64,000 bases of DNA from DATBSK01 sp964501785 (GCA_964501785.1 CAZCUD010000001.1:62001-126000), one strand, 5' to 3'; positions 24,868 to 33,756 are shown, counted from the stretch's first letter. Notes: generated from the letters alone by a model not told the origin. Program-made: numbers and translations.

Positions 24868-25940
24868 CCGGTCACCTCGCGCCAGGTGTCGAGGAGCGCC
24901 TGGAGCGAACCGGCGCCGGGCAGGTTGTCGCCGGCGGGCAGCGGGGGCGTGTCGGGGACGCCGGGCGCCCGGGACTCGCCGTCGACCCGCCACCCGGCTC
25001 GGGCGAGCGCCGAGCGCCCGTCGTCACCGGTGAGGAGGTCGGCCAGCTCGTCGGCGCCGTCGGCGTCGACGGCGGGCGCGTACACCACGTCGGCTGTCGC
25101 CACGGGAGCAGGGTAGAGCAGCCGCACCTGGTCCCGACGGTCGCGCGATGCGCGCGCGAGCTCGGGCCCCGCCTGCGCCTCGAGCGTGCCGACCATGTCG
25201 TAGAGGGCTGCGCCGCCGACGAGCATCTGCTCGAAGGGGGACTCGGGCTCGATGCGGGCGTTGTCCTCGAGCTGGGAGAACCAGCCGAGGAAGGCATCGT
25301 CGGCGTAGTCGTCGATCGACAGGTCGGTGCGCCCGTCGTAGAAGTTGGTCGCCGCCTGTCCGATCACGAGGAGGCCCTCGCCGGTCGTCTCGGGGTTCGC
25401 GTGCGCGGGCTTGACCCGCCCCCAGGCCGGATCGCCGCCCGCGTCGACCCACTCGCGCCCGGCCACGTCGCCGATGCAGCGCCACGTCAGCTCACCGGTG
25501 CAGACGCTTCGCAGCGCCTCGGCCCGGTCTCGCCAGATGCCGATGACCAGCGGCGAACGGCCGATCGGCTCGCTCGGTGTGCCGAGCGCAGGTGCGAACG
25601 TGTTGCGCTCGCGGCGCTGCGACGCGATCTCGGCGTCGCGCGAGAGCGTCAGCCAGCCGTCGAACCCGAGGTCGCGCAGCTGGGCGTCCGGGAGCGAGGC
25701 GATGCGGTCGACGCTCACGCCGGCCTGCTCGACCTGGACGTCGACGTCGTGCTCGTCGGCCAGCGCTTCGCAGACCGCCTCGAGCTCGGTGACGCAGAGC
25801 AGCCGAGGCGGGCGCCCGTCGTCGCCCGCGCTCCCGCCGTCGTCGTCGTCACCGAAGACCACCGGTCGCAGCACGACTGCGAGACCGATCAACGCCACCG
25901 CGACGACGAGCGCGAGGAGTCGCTTCGCGCCGACGCTCAT
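24864..25940 (-). CDS. Membrane-anchored extracellular solute-binding protein
   Basis: 358 residues. An uncleaved-looking N-terminal helix (RLLALVVAVALIGLAVVL) is followed by an Asp/Gly-rich linker (FGDDDDGGSAGDDG) and a binding-protein-like domain. That domain keeps its substrate-hinge pattern (LSRDAEIASQRRER, SPLVIGIWRDRAEAL, ADVVYAPAVDADGADELADLL). Its last codons overlap the VWA start by 4 nt, so the two are made in a fixed ratio. No ABC permease is nearby, suggesting a sensing or structural role rather than transport. Confidence 0.78.
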   Translation of the reverse strand: MSVGAKRLLALVVAVALIGLAVVLRPVVFGDDDDGGSAGDDGRPPRLLCVTELEAVCEALADEHDVDVQVEQAGVSVDRIASLPDAQLRDLGFDGWLTLSRDAEIASQRRERNTFAPALGTPSEPIGRSPLVIGIWRDRAEALRSVCTGELTWRCIGDVAGREWVDAGGDPAWGRVKPAHANPETTGEGLLVIGQAATNFYDGRTDLSIDDYADDAFLGWFSQLEDNARIEPESPFEQMLVGGAALYDMVGTLEAQAGPELARASRDRRDQVRLLYPAPVATADVVYAPAVDADGADELADLLTGDDGRSALARAGWRVDGESRAPGVPDTPPLPAGDNLPGAGSLQALLDTWREVTG

Positions 25941-26046
25941 GGCGACACCGCCAGGCTCACGTCGCTCCGACGGGCGGGACGTCTTCGGCGATCAGCGTCA
26001 CCAGCTCGTCGTCGGTCGGCTTCGCGAGCGTGACGATCCGGTTGGC

Positions 26047-27357
26047 CTAGCGCGCGACGCAGTCCTCGAACAGGTTGCGCGCCAGGCGACCGTTCCCGAA
26101 CGTCGGCCCACGCTCCTGACCCGCGAAGTAGCCGCGCACCGCGGCTCGCGCACCGTCGTCGAGGCGGTAGTGGTGCTCCTCGCCGATCGACTCGAAGATG
26201 GCCATCAGCTCGTCGTCCGTGTAGTCGGGGAAGTCGATCGTCTTCGAGAACCGCGAGCGCAGGCCCGGGTTCGAGTCGAGGAACTTGAGCATCGGCTCCG
26301 GGTACCCCGCCACGATGACGATCAGGTCGCCGCGGTCGTCCTCCATGCGCTTGAGCAGGGTGGCCACGGCCTCGGCGCCGAAGTCCTGGTCGCTGTCGGT
26401 CACGAGCGCGTACGCCTCGTCGACGAAGAGGATCCCGCCCTTGGCGTCGTCGCACGCCTGGTTGACCTTCGTGGCGGTCTGGCCGACGTAGCCCGCCACG
26501 AGACCCGAGCGGTCCGTCTCGACGAGGTGGCCCTTCGAGACCACCTTCAGCGTCTTGTAGAAGCGTGCCAGGAGTCGGGCGACCGTCGTCTTGCCGGTGC
26601 CCGGGTTGCCGACGAACACCAGATGGAGGCTCCGGTCGACGACGGGCAGCTCGCGCTCGCGGCGCATCGTCTCGACCCGCACGAGGTTGGTGAGCAGGCG
26701 GACCTCGGTCTTCACGGCGTCGAGGCCGATCAGCTCGTCGAGCTCCGCGAGCAGCCCCTCGAGCGTGTCCTCGGGCTCGGCGGTCGCCGGCTGGCCGGGT
26801 GCACCGAGGTCGTCGGGGCGTTCGATCTTCGCGGCGTTGATGCGCCGGAGCATCATCGCCCGCATCGTGTCGACGGCCAGCAGCTCTTCGCGCGTCGGCG
26901 TCGTGTCGATCGCGCAGACCGCGTGTGCGACCCGCATCGCGCCCTCGTAGTAGCGCCACGAGTCGGTGGTGCCGTCGCGTTCGTCGGCGGTGACGATCGT
27001 CTCCAGGAGCGGCGACGGCGTGATCGGGAACGCCCGGTGCTGGCGGATCGCGGCGCTCCCGCGCAGCGATCCGGGCGACGCGCCACGCAGCGCCTCGAAC
27101 CAGGGGGCGAGCGATTCGGCGAACGCTCGGAGCTCGGCGTCGCTCGGGTGACCGTCGGCGGCGATGACGCTCGCGGCGATCGACTGGGCCTCCACGGCGG
27201 CGTCGCGCTCCAGCGCGGACTCGTCGACCGCGGCTCCGGCTCGGGCGCGCAGGCGCCCGAGGATCTTCGTCAGCTCGCCGACGAAGGCCCGGATCGGTTC
27301 GCCGAGGAGGCCGCCGCTCGTGCCGGTGTCGCCGCCGCCACCTGGTCCCTGCGCCAC
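26047..27357 (-). CDS. TerB-like/AAA+ ATPase, CbbX/SpoVK type, ended by an in-frame amber codon
   Basis: 436 residues from GTG 27357 (GGGAGG upstream). Residues 50-170 are helical with ASVIAADGHPSDAELRAF and AIDTTPTREELL, resembling a TerB-type metal or tellurite-response domain. Residues 205-436 are a CbbX/SpoVK-type AAA+ ATPase: Walker A GNPGTGKT at 250-257, Walker B ILFVDEA at 309, and NGRLARNLFED near the end. The frame stops at TAG 26047-26049, but 29 further sense codons follow in the same frame up to TGA at 25957. They read ANRIVTLAKPTDDELVTLIA and beyond, where family members usually continue with a Gln-Ala helix. Loss of CAG to TAG, readthrough or sequence error are all possible. The original stop would be 16 nt before the next gene. 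Confidence 0.88.
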   Translation of the reverse strand: MAQGPGGGGDTGTSGGLLGEPIRAFVGELTKILGRLRARAGAAVDESALERDAAVEAQSIAASVIAADGHPSDAELRAFAESLAPWFEALRGASPGSLRGSAAIRQHRAFPITPSPLLETIVTADERDGTTDSWRYYEGAMRVAHAVCAIDTTPTREELLAVDTMRAMMLRRINAAKIERPDDLGAPGQPATAEPEDTLEGLLAELDELIGLDAVKTEVRLLTNLVRVETMRRERELPVVDRSLHLVFVGNPGTGKTTVARLLARFYKTLKVVSKGHLVETDRSGLVAGYVGQTATKVNQACDDAKGGILFVDEAYALVTDSDQDFGAEAVATLLKRMEDDRGDLIVIVAGYPEPMLKFLDSNPGLRSRFSKTIDFPDYTDDELMAIFESIGEEHHYRLDDGARAAVRGYFAGQERGPTFGNGRLARNLFEDCVAR

Positions 27358-28316
27358 GGTCCCATCCTCCCATCGCCCGGGCCGTCCCGGCCGACCGGGT
27401 CGGCGGCCCGCACGGTGCTCCCGAGCCAGCCGAGGGTCACGTCGAGCAGGCGCTCGGGCGACTCGAGCTGGGGGGCGTGCCCGATGCCCTCGAGCACCTC
27501 CAGCGTCACGTCGAGGTGACGCTCGCCCGCCGCCCGGGCGAGGTGCGAGGCCACGAGGCGGTCCTCGGCGCCGTGCACGAGCAGGGTCGGGCGAGCCGCG
27601 CTCGCGGTCGCCAGGTCGCGGTCGAACGCGCCACGTCCGAGCTCGAGCAGCAGCGACCTCGCCGCGTCGGCGTAGGCCGCCGCGGCCTCCGGGTACGCGT
27701 AGCGCTCCGACGCGAGGAGCACGAAGCGGCGACGCAGCTCCGGGTCGAGCCGCTCCGGCTCGTGCAGGCTCGCCGACAGCGACGCGTCCACCACGCGGGT
27801 CGGCCCGAGCACCTTCGCCCGAGTCGCGACCGCTCGCCGCCCGAGGGGCGCCATCATCAGGGGTGCGAGGCGAGCCACGCGCCACCAGGCAGAGACCGGC
27901 ACCCGCCCCCACGGCAGTGCGGGGTTGACGAGCACCAGCGCGTCGACGAGGTCGGGCCGGCGGGCGCAGACGCCCGTGCCGATGACCGCCCCCATCGAGT
28001 TGCCGACGAGCAGCGCGGGACCGGTCTGGTCGAGCACCGACTCCACCAGCGCGCGGTTGGTGGCGATCGAGGCCCGCCGGTCGAGCGCGCGCGTGCGGCC
28101 GAACCCGGCGAGGTCGATGGCGGTGACGGTCGCGCCGGTCGCGTCGGCGAGGCCTTGCGCGAACGGTGTCCACGACAGCGTGTTCGCGCCCAGCCCGTGG
28201 ATCAGGAGGACCCGCCGGTCCTCGCCGTCGTGCGGGGCTGCGTCCGCAGGTAGCCACTCGACCGCGTACACCCGCACGCCGTCAGCGTCGAGGTGATGCG
28301 CGCGCCCGAGCTGCAT
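27270..28316 (-). CDS. Alpha/beta hydrolase
   Basis: 348 residues from ATG. Seen: LLIHGLGANTLSW (oxyanion loop), GNSMGAVIG (nucleophile elbow with Ser), VHGAEDRLV (Asp) and GIGHAPQLESPE (His), a complete triad. These enzymes cleave esters or amides; substrate unknown. The last 29 codons overlap the AAA+ gene by 88 nt in another frame, so the C-terminal tail (WRRDQVAAATPAR...) is probably not structured. It is the first gene of the leftward envelope cluster. Confidence 0.85.
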   Translation of the reverse strand: MQLGRAHHLDADGVRVYAVEWLPADAAPHDGEDRRVLLIHGLGANTLSWTPFAQGLADATGATVTAIDLAGFGRTRALDRRASIATNRALVESVLDQTGPALLVGNSMGAVIGTGVCARRPDLVDALVLVNPALPWGRVPVSAWWRVARLAPLMMAPLGRRAVATRAKVLGPTRVVDASLSASLHEPERLDPELRRRFVLLASERYAYPEAAAAYADAARSLLLELGRGAFDRDLATASAARPTLLVHGAEDRLVASHLARAAGERHLDVTLEVLEGIGHAPQLESPERLLDVTLGWLGSTVRAADPVGRDGPGDGRMGPWRRDQVAAATPARAAASSANRSGPSSAS

Positions 28317-28356
28317 GACGCGTGCGAGTGTACGCAGGGTCGAGATGACGTCGGTG

Positions 28357-28770
28357 TCAGCCGGCGAAGAACTCCCGGTCCTTCTCGGTGCCGTAGAGGA
28401 GCCACAGCACGATGATCGAGAAGACGGCGGCGACGATGCCGCTGGAGCGCTGCTCGCCGGAGTACGAGACCGCGGCGTAGATGCCCGACGCGAGGTTGAG
28501 CACCGCGACGATCCCGAAGACGAGCCGGGCGCCGCGAGATCCGCGACCGAGCGCGCCAGCGAGCAGGATGTAGATGACGCCGAACAGGATGGCGAAGATG
28601 CCGGCCCAGAGGAGCTCGTCGGGCGTGTGGCCGGAGTCGAAGCGGAGGCGGCCGCTGTGGCGGTCGATGATCACGAAGATCCCGCCGGCGACGTTGAGGA
28701 TGCCGGCGATGTATGCGAGAACCATCACGAGTGTGACGGTGCCCGGACGCTGGGTGGTCGGAGCGGTCAT
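28357..28770 (-). CDS. Four-helix membrane protein, unknown
   Basis: 137 residues from ATG with AAGGGGGAT upstream (the frame is open further right without a better start). Helices: VTLVMVLAYIAGILNVAGGIFVI, LLWAGIFAILFGVIYILLAGAL, ARLVFGIVAVLNLASGIYAAV and GIVAAVFSIIVLWLLY. The first loop (DRHSGRLRFDSGHTPDE) is extracytoplasmic. The protein is small, hydrophobic, without catalytic residues; role unknown. It is divergent from the next gene. Confidence 0.7.
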   Translation of the reverse strand: MTAPTTQRPGTVTLVMVLAYIAGILNVAGGIFVIIDRHSGRLRFDSGHTPDELLWAGIFAILFGVIYILLAGALGRGSRGARLVFGIVAVLNLASGIYAAVSYSGEQRSSGIVAAVFSIIVLWLLYGTEKDREFFAG

Positions 28771-28848
28771 GCAGATCCCCCTTGGAGTGGATGTTCGGCC
28801 GCAACCTAGGTGGACGCACCGCGACTGTCGAACGCGCACGGTGGTCGG

Positions 28849-29652
28849 GTGAACGCGACGGTCGACGCCGTCGACGAGCAGTGGGCCGTCGACTTCGTGT
28901 CGAGGACCCGCGACGTCGGTGGCTTCGTGCGTCTCGCGCGGGTCGGTGAGCGTTGCTGGTACTGGTGCTACCTCACCGGCGCGCCGCTCGGTCTCGTCGC
29001 GGTGCGCGACCACGAGGTCGTACCTCCGCGCCGGGCGGGTGTGCTGGAGATCCGGGCCGACTCGCTCTGGGCGGAGCTGGTGTGCGAGACGCGGGGTGAG
29101 CACTGGTCGATCGGCCTCGAGGCGTTCGGCGTGCGGCTCGAGGAGCCGATCGACGCGTGGACGACGGAGATCGGCGAGCGCGTCGCGGTCGGGCTCGACC
29201 TGGAGTGGGAGGTCGGCGAGGTCGAGCCCTTCGGCGTGGTGCACGGCGTCGTGCTGCTCGAGCGTGACCGCGTCGAGCTCGAGGGCTGGGGTGTGCTTGC
29301 GCACGCGACCACACCGGACACGGCCTGGCCGACCGAGTGGACGGGCTGGTGCCGGTCCGCGGACGGGCGGTGGTCCCACGTCGTGGGCGGGTCCGGCGCC
29401 CCGGGAGCCGACGGGATCGTCGTGCCGACGGGCATCGTCCTCGCCGACGGGAGCGAGCGGGCATGCCGGGCGCGTGGTGCGGTGCCGGTGCCGCTCGGTC
29501 CGGAGCCGGCCCGGGGGGCGCCCTCGAAGCGTGGCCCGGCGCTGGTGCGGGTACTGGTCGACGTGGCCCCTTCGGGTGACCCGGTCGACGATGCGCTCGG
29601 CGCCGCCGGCGAGGTGACCGGCACCGGCTGGGTGGAGGTGCTGCAATCGTGA
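28849..29652 (+). CDS. Unknown soluble protein, duplicated beta-rich layout
   Basis: 267 residues from GTG 28849; GTG 28810 is an alternative, 6 nt of which falls at a TAGGTG sequence. The chain is rich in Val, Glu, Trp and Gly, with no signal or membrane segment. Two blocks look similar in layout (an acidic strand region to about residue 110, then the region around VVHGVVLLERDRVELEGWGVLAHA). I do not recognise the family. The next gene starts on the overlapping GTGA, so the two are translationally coupled, which supports the frame as real. Confidence 0.55.
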   Translation: MNATVDAVDEQWAVDFVSRTRDVGGFVRLARVGERCWYWCYLTGAPLGLVAVRDHEVVPPRRAGVLEIRADSLWAELVCETRGEHWSIGLEAFGVRLEEPIDAWTTEIGERVAVGLDLEWEVGEVEPFGVVHGVVLLERDRVELEGWGVLAHATTPDTAWPTEWTGWCRSADGRWSHVVGGSGAPGADGIVVPTGIVLADGSERACRARGAVPVPLGPEPARGAPSKRGPALVRVLVDVAPSGDPVDDALGAAGEVTGTGWVEVLQS

Positions 29653-30803
29653 CCATGACCGACGCCCCGACGCTCCCGTCCACGCCGGCCGTCTCGGCGG
29701 CGCCCGCCGATCCCGCTCCGCGCAACTCCGCGGCGCTGATCGTCGCGGCGACGCTCGCGTTCGTCGGCGCCGCGATCACCATCGCCGCGCTCTTCCCCGA
29801 CTACTGGGACGCACCCTCGTTCTCGCTCGTCGACGACACCGCGTCGCTCGCCCACGTGGTGGTGTTCGCCGCCGCGCTGGTGCTCGCGGGCGCACTGCTG
29901 CTGCACCGTCGTTCGGCGCCCATCGGTGCCGCGATGGTCGTCGTCGCGGTGGCGTTCGAGCTCCAGCCCCGCGTCGAGGACGTCGTCACGCTCACCGGAT
30001 CCGACGGCCCGCGGGCCGGCACCGGGTTCTCGCTCGTCACCGCCGGACTCGTGCTCGGCATCTTCGCGGCCGTGCTGAGCGCGCTGGTCACCCTGCGGCC
30101 GAGCCAGTGGACCATGCTCGGAGGAGCGCGTCCGCTCGCGATCGTCGCCGCGCTCTTCGGCTTCGCCGCCGCGGTCGGCTACGCGATGAACCCGTTCACG
30201 ATCAGCCTCGGCGGCGACTTCGGGCTCGACGTCACGGGCGGCAGCCCGTTGGACACCAGCGACCCGGTCTCGTCCCGGTACCTGTGGGCGGGGGTCCTCG
30301 TGATCGTGCTGCTCACCGTGCTGGCGCCGGTCGCCGTGTCGGTCGGCGGGCGGATCGGCTCCGGCCTCGCGCTCGGGCTGCTGTTCGGGATCGCCGGGAT
30401 CGCCGCGCTCCGGCTCGGCGCGATCTACGGGACGAGCGAGGTCGCCGGTCGACGGACCGCGGTGGCGCTCGACGGCGCCGAGGGCACGTGGACGTTCCTC
30501 GCCGCGGGTGGCGCGGTCCTGATCGTGACGTGGTTCGGGCTCGCGGCGGGCGGGGTCCGTCGCCCACGGGCGGCGTCGATGCCGCCGGTCACGTCGGTGC
30601 CGCCGCCGGAGGAGCACGTGGTGACGGGCGACGACCCCAGCGCGATCGTGCCCGCCGACGAGGAGGGCGCTCCCGACGAGCCCTCCGATCCGGCACACGA
30701 CACGGCCGTCACCGAGCGGGCGCGCGTCGATCCGATGCCCGCCGCCGAACCGACCACCACCTGGAACGCGGACGACTCGGAGCCCGATCGTCCGGCAGAA
30801 TGA
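29649..30803 (+). CDS. Polytopic membrane protein, unknown
   Basis: 384 residues from the GTG overlapping the previous stop. About seven hydrophobic helices are evident (e.g. ALIVAATLAFVGAAITIAALF, LAHVVVFAAALVLAGALLL, LAIVAALFGFAAAVGYAM, WAGVLVIVLLTVLAPVAVSV, WTFLAAGGAVLIVTWFGLAAG). A cytoplasmic tail of about 85 residues is Pro-, Glu- and Asp-rich and probably disordered. Coupling to the soluble protein upstream suggests they form a complex. No family is recognised. Confidence 0.65.
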   Translation: MTMTDAPTLPSTPAVSAAPADPAPRNSAALIVAATLAFVGAAITIAALFPDYWDAPSFSLVDDTASLAHVVVFAAALVLAGALLLHRRSAPIGAAMVVVAVAFELQPRVEDVVTLTGSDGPRAGTGFSLVTAGLVLGIFAAVLSALVTLRPSQWTMLGGARPLAIVAALFGFAAAVGYAMNPFTISLGGDFGLDVTGGSPLDTSDPVSSRYLWAGVLVIVLLTVLAPVAVSVGGRIGSGLALGLLFGIAGIAALRLGAIYGTSEVAGRRTAVALDGAEGTWTFLAAGGAVLIVTWFGLAAGGVRRPRAASMPPVTSVPPPEEHVVTGDDPSAIVPADEEGAPDEPSDPAHDTAVTERARVDPMPAAEPTTTWNADDSEPDRPAE

Positions 30804-30807
30804 CGAG

Positions 30808-31275
30808 ATGAGCTTCACCGGCACCGTCGTCGCCATCTACACCGCGCCCGAAGAAGGCAAGCCGATGGAGGAGCGCGCCGAGGTGCAGGCGCTCGCCGGC
30901 CACGGGCTCGAGGGCGATCGCTACGCGATCGAGGCCGGCAAGTACTCGGGTACGAAGGTCGGCAAGCGGGCCGTCACGCTCATCGAGCGCGAGGCGATCG
31001 AGGGTGCGCGTAACGAGTACGGCATCGAGCTCGACGAGGCCGAGACCCGACGCAACCTGGTCGTCGAGGGCGTGCCGGTGAACCACCTCGTCGGACGCGA
31101 GTTCACGGTGGGTGGCGTGCGGATGCGTGGCTACGACCTCGCCGAGCCCTGCACGTACCTCGAGGGCTTGACGCGCGCGGGCGTGCGCAAGGCGCTCGTC
31201 CACCGCGGTGGTCTGCGGGCCGAGATCCTCGACGACGGTCCGATCCGGGTCGGCGACGCAGTTCTGCCCGCCTGA
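30808..31275 (+). CDS. MOSC domain protein
   Basis: 155 residues, the size of a stand-alone MOSC domain. MOSC proteins deliver sulfur or handle molybdenum cofactor and related reductive reactions. Seen: AGHGLEGDRYAIEAGKYS, the RRNLVVEGVPVNHLVGREF core, and the ligand Cys in AEPCTYLE, which binds the molybdenum cofactor in family members. It follows the membrane protein after 4 nt. Stand-alone forms are often of unknown substrate; no molybdoenzyme is adjacent here. Confidence 0.88.
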   Translation: MSFTGTVVAIYTAPEEGKPMEERAEVQALAGHGLEGDRYAIEAGKYSGTKVGKRAVTLIEREAIEGARNEYGIELDEAETRRNLVVEGVPVNHLVGREFTVGGVRMRGYDLAEPCTYLEGLTRAGVRKALVHRGGLRAEILDDGPIRVGDAVLPA

Positions 31276-31290
31276 GTAGCGTCGGCCGCC

Positions 31291-32379
31291 ATGGCCGAGC
31301 TCTCCGCATCGCAGTTCCAGACCGCCGCCGTCGTCCACGAGCTGCTCGACGAGCTGCACACGCTCGACGAGCGCTTCTTCGAAGGGCCCAACGCGCTGCG
31401 CGACGAGCAGTCGGTGCTCGAGGGCTACAAGTGGATCTTCTCGCTGCTGGCCGTCGCGCTCGACACCCAGGTGTGGGCCGACCCGGCCAACCCCCGCTTC
31501 GTCGACATCGTCGGGCCGTACAAGAAGTGGGGCGGCGACAACGCCGACGCCTACTACATGCACGCGCCGATCGACCCCGACGTCACGTACAAGGTGACCG
31601 GCAAGCGTGGCGACGCGGTCTACCTGTCGCTCACGGTCTACGGCGGGCCGCGCGACGGCCACTACTCGGAGCGCATCGTCGGGACCGTCAACGATCGGGA
31701 CGATCTCGAGTTCGCGTCCGACGGCACGTTCGAGCTGATGCTGGCCCGCGAACGCCCCGCCGGCTGGGAAGGCCCGTTCCTGAAGCTCGAGGACGACGCG
31801 GTCGTCGCGATCACCCGCGACTACCTCGACGACCCGTTCGGTGACACGCGCTGCCAGTGGCACATCGAGGCGCTCGACCGGCCTGCGACCGTCCGCCTCA
31901 CCGACGACGACGTCGCCCGGCGGTTCCGCGCCGCGCTCACTTGGGTGCAGGACCAGAAGCAGATGGTGCCGCTCGGGCTCGGCGAGCCGAACCAGATCGA
32001 CGAGCCCTACCCGGTGCAGCAGGTGACCTTCGGCTGGGCCGCCGGCGACGCCGCGTACGCCATGGGTGGGTTCGACCTCGCCGGCGACCAGGCACTGGTG
32101 ATCTCGGGGCGCTCACCCGAGTGCGCGTTCTGGAACTGCTGCCTGTGGAACCCGTTCCTGCACACGTACAACTACGACTACGAGGCGGTGACGCTCAACG
32201 GCTCGCAGGTGCAGTACGAGGACGACGGGTCGTGGGAGCTCGTCGTCGCGCATCGCGATCCGGGCCGCCCCAACTGGATCTCGACCCAGGGCCACCCCCG
32301 CGGCCGCATCTGGTTCCGCTGGTTCTACCCGTCCGACACGCCTGCCCGCCCCACCTGCGAGGTCGTGCGCCTCCCTTAG
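31291..32379 (+). CDS. DUF1214-domain protein
   Basis: 362 residues from ATG. The sequence has features of DUF1214 (often next to DUF1254) proteins: a Trp/Tyr-rich beta region with TYKVTGKRGDAVYLSLTVYG, a central helix with conserved Asp/Trp, and an Arg-rich ending WFRWFYPSDTPARPT that carries the usual conserved WFRxYxP-type motif. No signal sequence. Such proteins often occur with steroid or lipid genes in actinobacteria, but their activity is not known. Two adjacent Cys (NCCLW) are notable. The stop is at the very edge of repeat C1. Confidence 0.7.
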   Translation: MAELSASQFQTAAVVHELLDELHTLDERFFEGPNALRDEQSVLEGYKWIFSLLAVALDTQVWADPANPRFVDIVGPYKKWGGDNADAYYMHAPIDPDVTYKVTGKRGDAVYLSLTVYGGPRDGHYSERIVGTVNDRDDLEFASDGTFELMLARERPAGWEGPFLKLEDDAVVAITRDYLDDPFGDTRCQWHIEALDRPATVRLTDDDVARRFRAALTWVQDQKQMVPLGLGEPNQIDEPYPVQQVTFGWAAGDAAYAMGGFDLAGDQALVISGRSPECAFWNCCLWNPFLHTYNYDYEAVTLNGSQVQYEDDGSWELVVAHRDPGRPNWISTQGHPRGRIWFRWFYPSDTPARPTCEVVRLP

Positions 32380-32447
32380 CGTTTCGGCGTCAGCAGACCC
32401 GCGTGAGAGCGGGCTGCTGACGCCAGAACGATCGGGGCGGGGGCGAG
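32380..32447. repeat. Palindromic repeat, family C, copy 1
   Basis: GGCGTCAGCAGACCCGC pairs with GCGGGCTGCTGACGCC with one bulge; outer bases CGTT/AACG extend the stem. Its right flank (GATCGGGGCGGGGGCGAG) is the reverse complement of the left flank of copy 2 at 63029, so the repeat unit is larger than the hairpin. It lies between convergent genes, starting 1 base after a stop codon. Confidence 0.85.
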
Positions 32448-32474
32448 TCGGGCGCGCGTCGGGACTCGGGCGCG

Positions 32475-33746
32475 TCAGGACTCCAGGGCGACCTGGAAGC
32501 GGTCGGTGTAGTCGCGCAGGCGCTCGCGCAGGTCGGCGCGATCGAGGTGGAAGTCGCCCTCGAGGTCGTAGAGGACGCCACCGTGGACGCCGCGGGGATG
32601 CTCGACCATGAACGTCTCCATGCGTGAGAGCGCCTGGTCGGTGAACGGCTGGTCCGCGACCTCGTAGATGCGTCGCACCATCGCGACGTCGTCGGCCAAG
32701 AACTCGTCGAAGCGCACGTCGAGGAAGCGGCCCTCGGGGAGGAGGTGGTGGTCGCGCATCCCGGCCCGCAGCATCGTCTCGACGCGGTCGGCCCAGTAGT
32801 GCCCGATCTTCGGCGGATCGACCTTCGCCTGACTCGACCGCGCGGTGTACGAGATCATCGTCGCCGTTGATGCGATCACCGACACCGGGTCCCGGTGGGT
32901 GAACACGAACGTCGCGTCGGGGAACACCTCGAGGAGAGGGACGATCTGCTCGACGTGCTGCGGCGACTTCAGCACCCAGCGGTCGCCGCCGCGCAGCCAC
33001 TGGCAGCACTGGAGCACCTTCTTCAGGTACGCGTACGCCGGCGTCTGATCGTGCGTTCGGTACCAGTCGCGCCACGTCGGCATGACCGCCATCGTCTCGA
33101 AGAGCATCGTCGAGCCCGCGATCGCGAGGAGCTGGATCTCCTCGTGGACGTGGTCGACCGTCATGTCGTGCATGCGCTTGAAGAGCGGCATCGCCGTGTT
33201 GAGGAACTCGAGCCCGACCGCGCAGCGCTCGCGTCGGGGATCGGCCCCGCCCGCGTCGACGAGCGCCCGCTCGTCGTCGGACAGCACCGGCTCGAGGCTC
33301 TCCCAGTAGGGGAGCGAGCGCAGCGCCGGGTCCTCGGCCATGAGGTTGTGCAGGTGCGTCGTGCCCGTCCGGGGCTGACCGACGATGAAGATCGGCCGGG
33401 CGATCTGCACGTCGAGGATCTCCGGGTGCGTGCTCAGCAGGTGCTCGACACGCAGCCGGTTGCGGAGGTGGCCGGTCATCTGGCTGTGGGCCGCGATGCG
33501 ACCGAACGCCGACAGGCCCGCCTCCTCGTCGAGGCAGCGGAGGGTGAGCGCCATCGGCTCGCGGAACCAGTCATCGCCGAGGTCGTCGAGCCCCGTCTCG
33601 GCGCGCGCGCCGTCGACGACCGCATCGAGGTCGAACGCCAGCTCCGCGGCCATCGGCTCGACCGCCTGCATCATCTCGACGATCTCGGGCGCGAAGCGAG
33701 GCTCGGCGAGGTCGTCGATGCGGACGGCCGGCGGTCGCTCCCCCAT
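32475..33746 (-). CDS. Sulfotransferase-family protein
   Basis: 423 residues from an ATG with TAGGGT 10 nt upstream. The PAPS 5'-phosphosulfate loop is seen in FIVGQPRTGTTHLHNLM, the 3'-phosphate site in VFTHRDPVSVIAS, and RWVLKSPQHVEQI carries the conserved Lys-Ser. This size and pattern match the actinobacterial sulfotransferase group that sulfates lipids or glycans. It has its own promoter and is separated from glpK by 135 nt. Confidence 0.87.
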   Translation of the reverse strand: MGERPPAVRIDDLAEPRFAPEIVEMMQAVEPMAAELAFDLDAVVDGARAETGLDDLGDDWFREPMALTLRCLDEEAGLSAFGRIAAHSQMTGHLRNRLRVEHLLSTHPEILDVQIARPIFIVGQPRTGTTHLHNLMAEDPALRSLPYWESLEPVLSDDERALVDAGGADPRRERCAVGLEFLNTAMPLFKRMHDMTVDHVHEEIQLLAIAGSTMLFETMAVMPTWRDWYRTHDQTPAYAYLKKVLQCCQWLRGGDRWVLKSPQHVEQIVPLLEVFPDATFVFTHRDPVSVIASTATMISYTARSSQAKVDPPKIGHYWADRVETMLRAGMRDHHLLPEGRFLDVRFDEFLADDVAMVRRIYEVADQPFTDQALSRMETFMVEHPRGVHGGVLYDLEGDFHLDRADLRERLRDYTDRFQVALES

Positions 33747-33756
33747 GCGGAGCCGG

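Noticed and set aside
21712..25116. A 1134-codon plus-strand open frame
   Set aside because: Antisense to cfa, the coiled-coil gene, the VWA fusion and part of the solute-binding protein gene; it reads Arg/Gly/Asp repeats with no domain. Not a gene.
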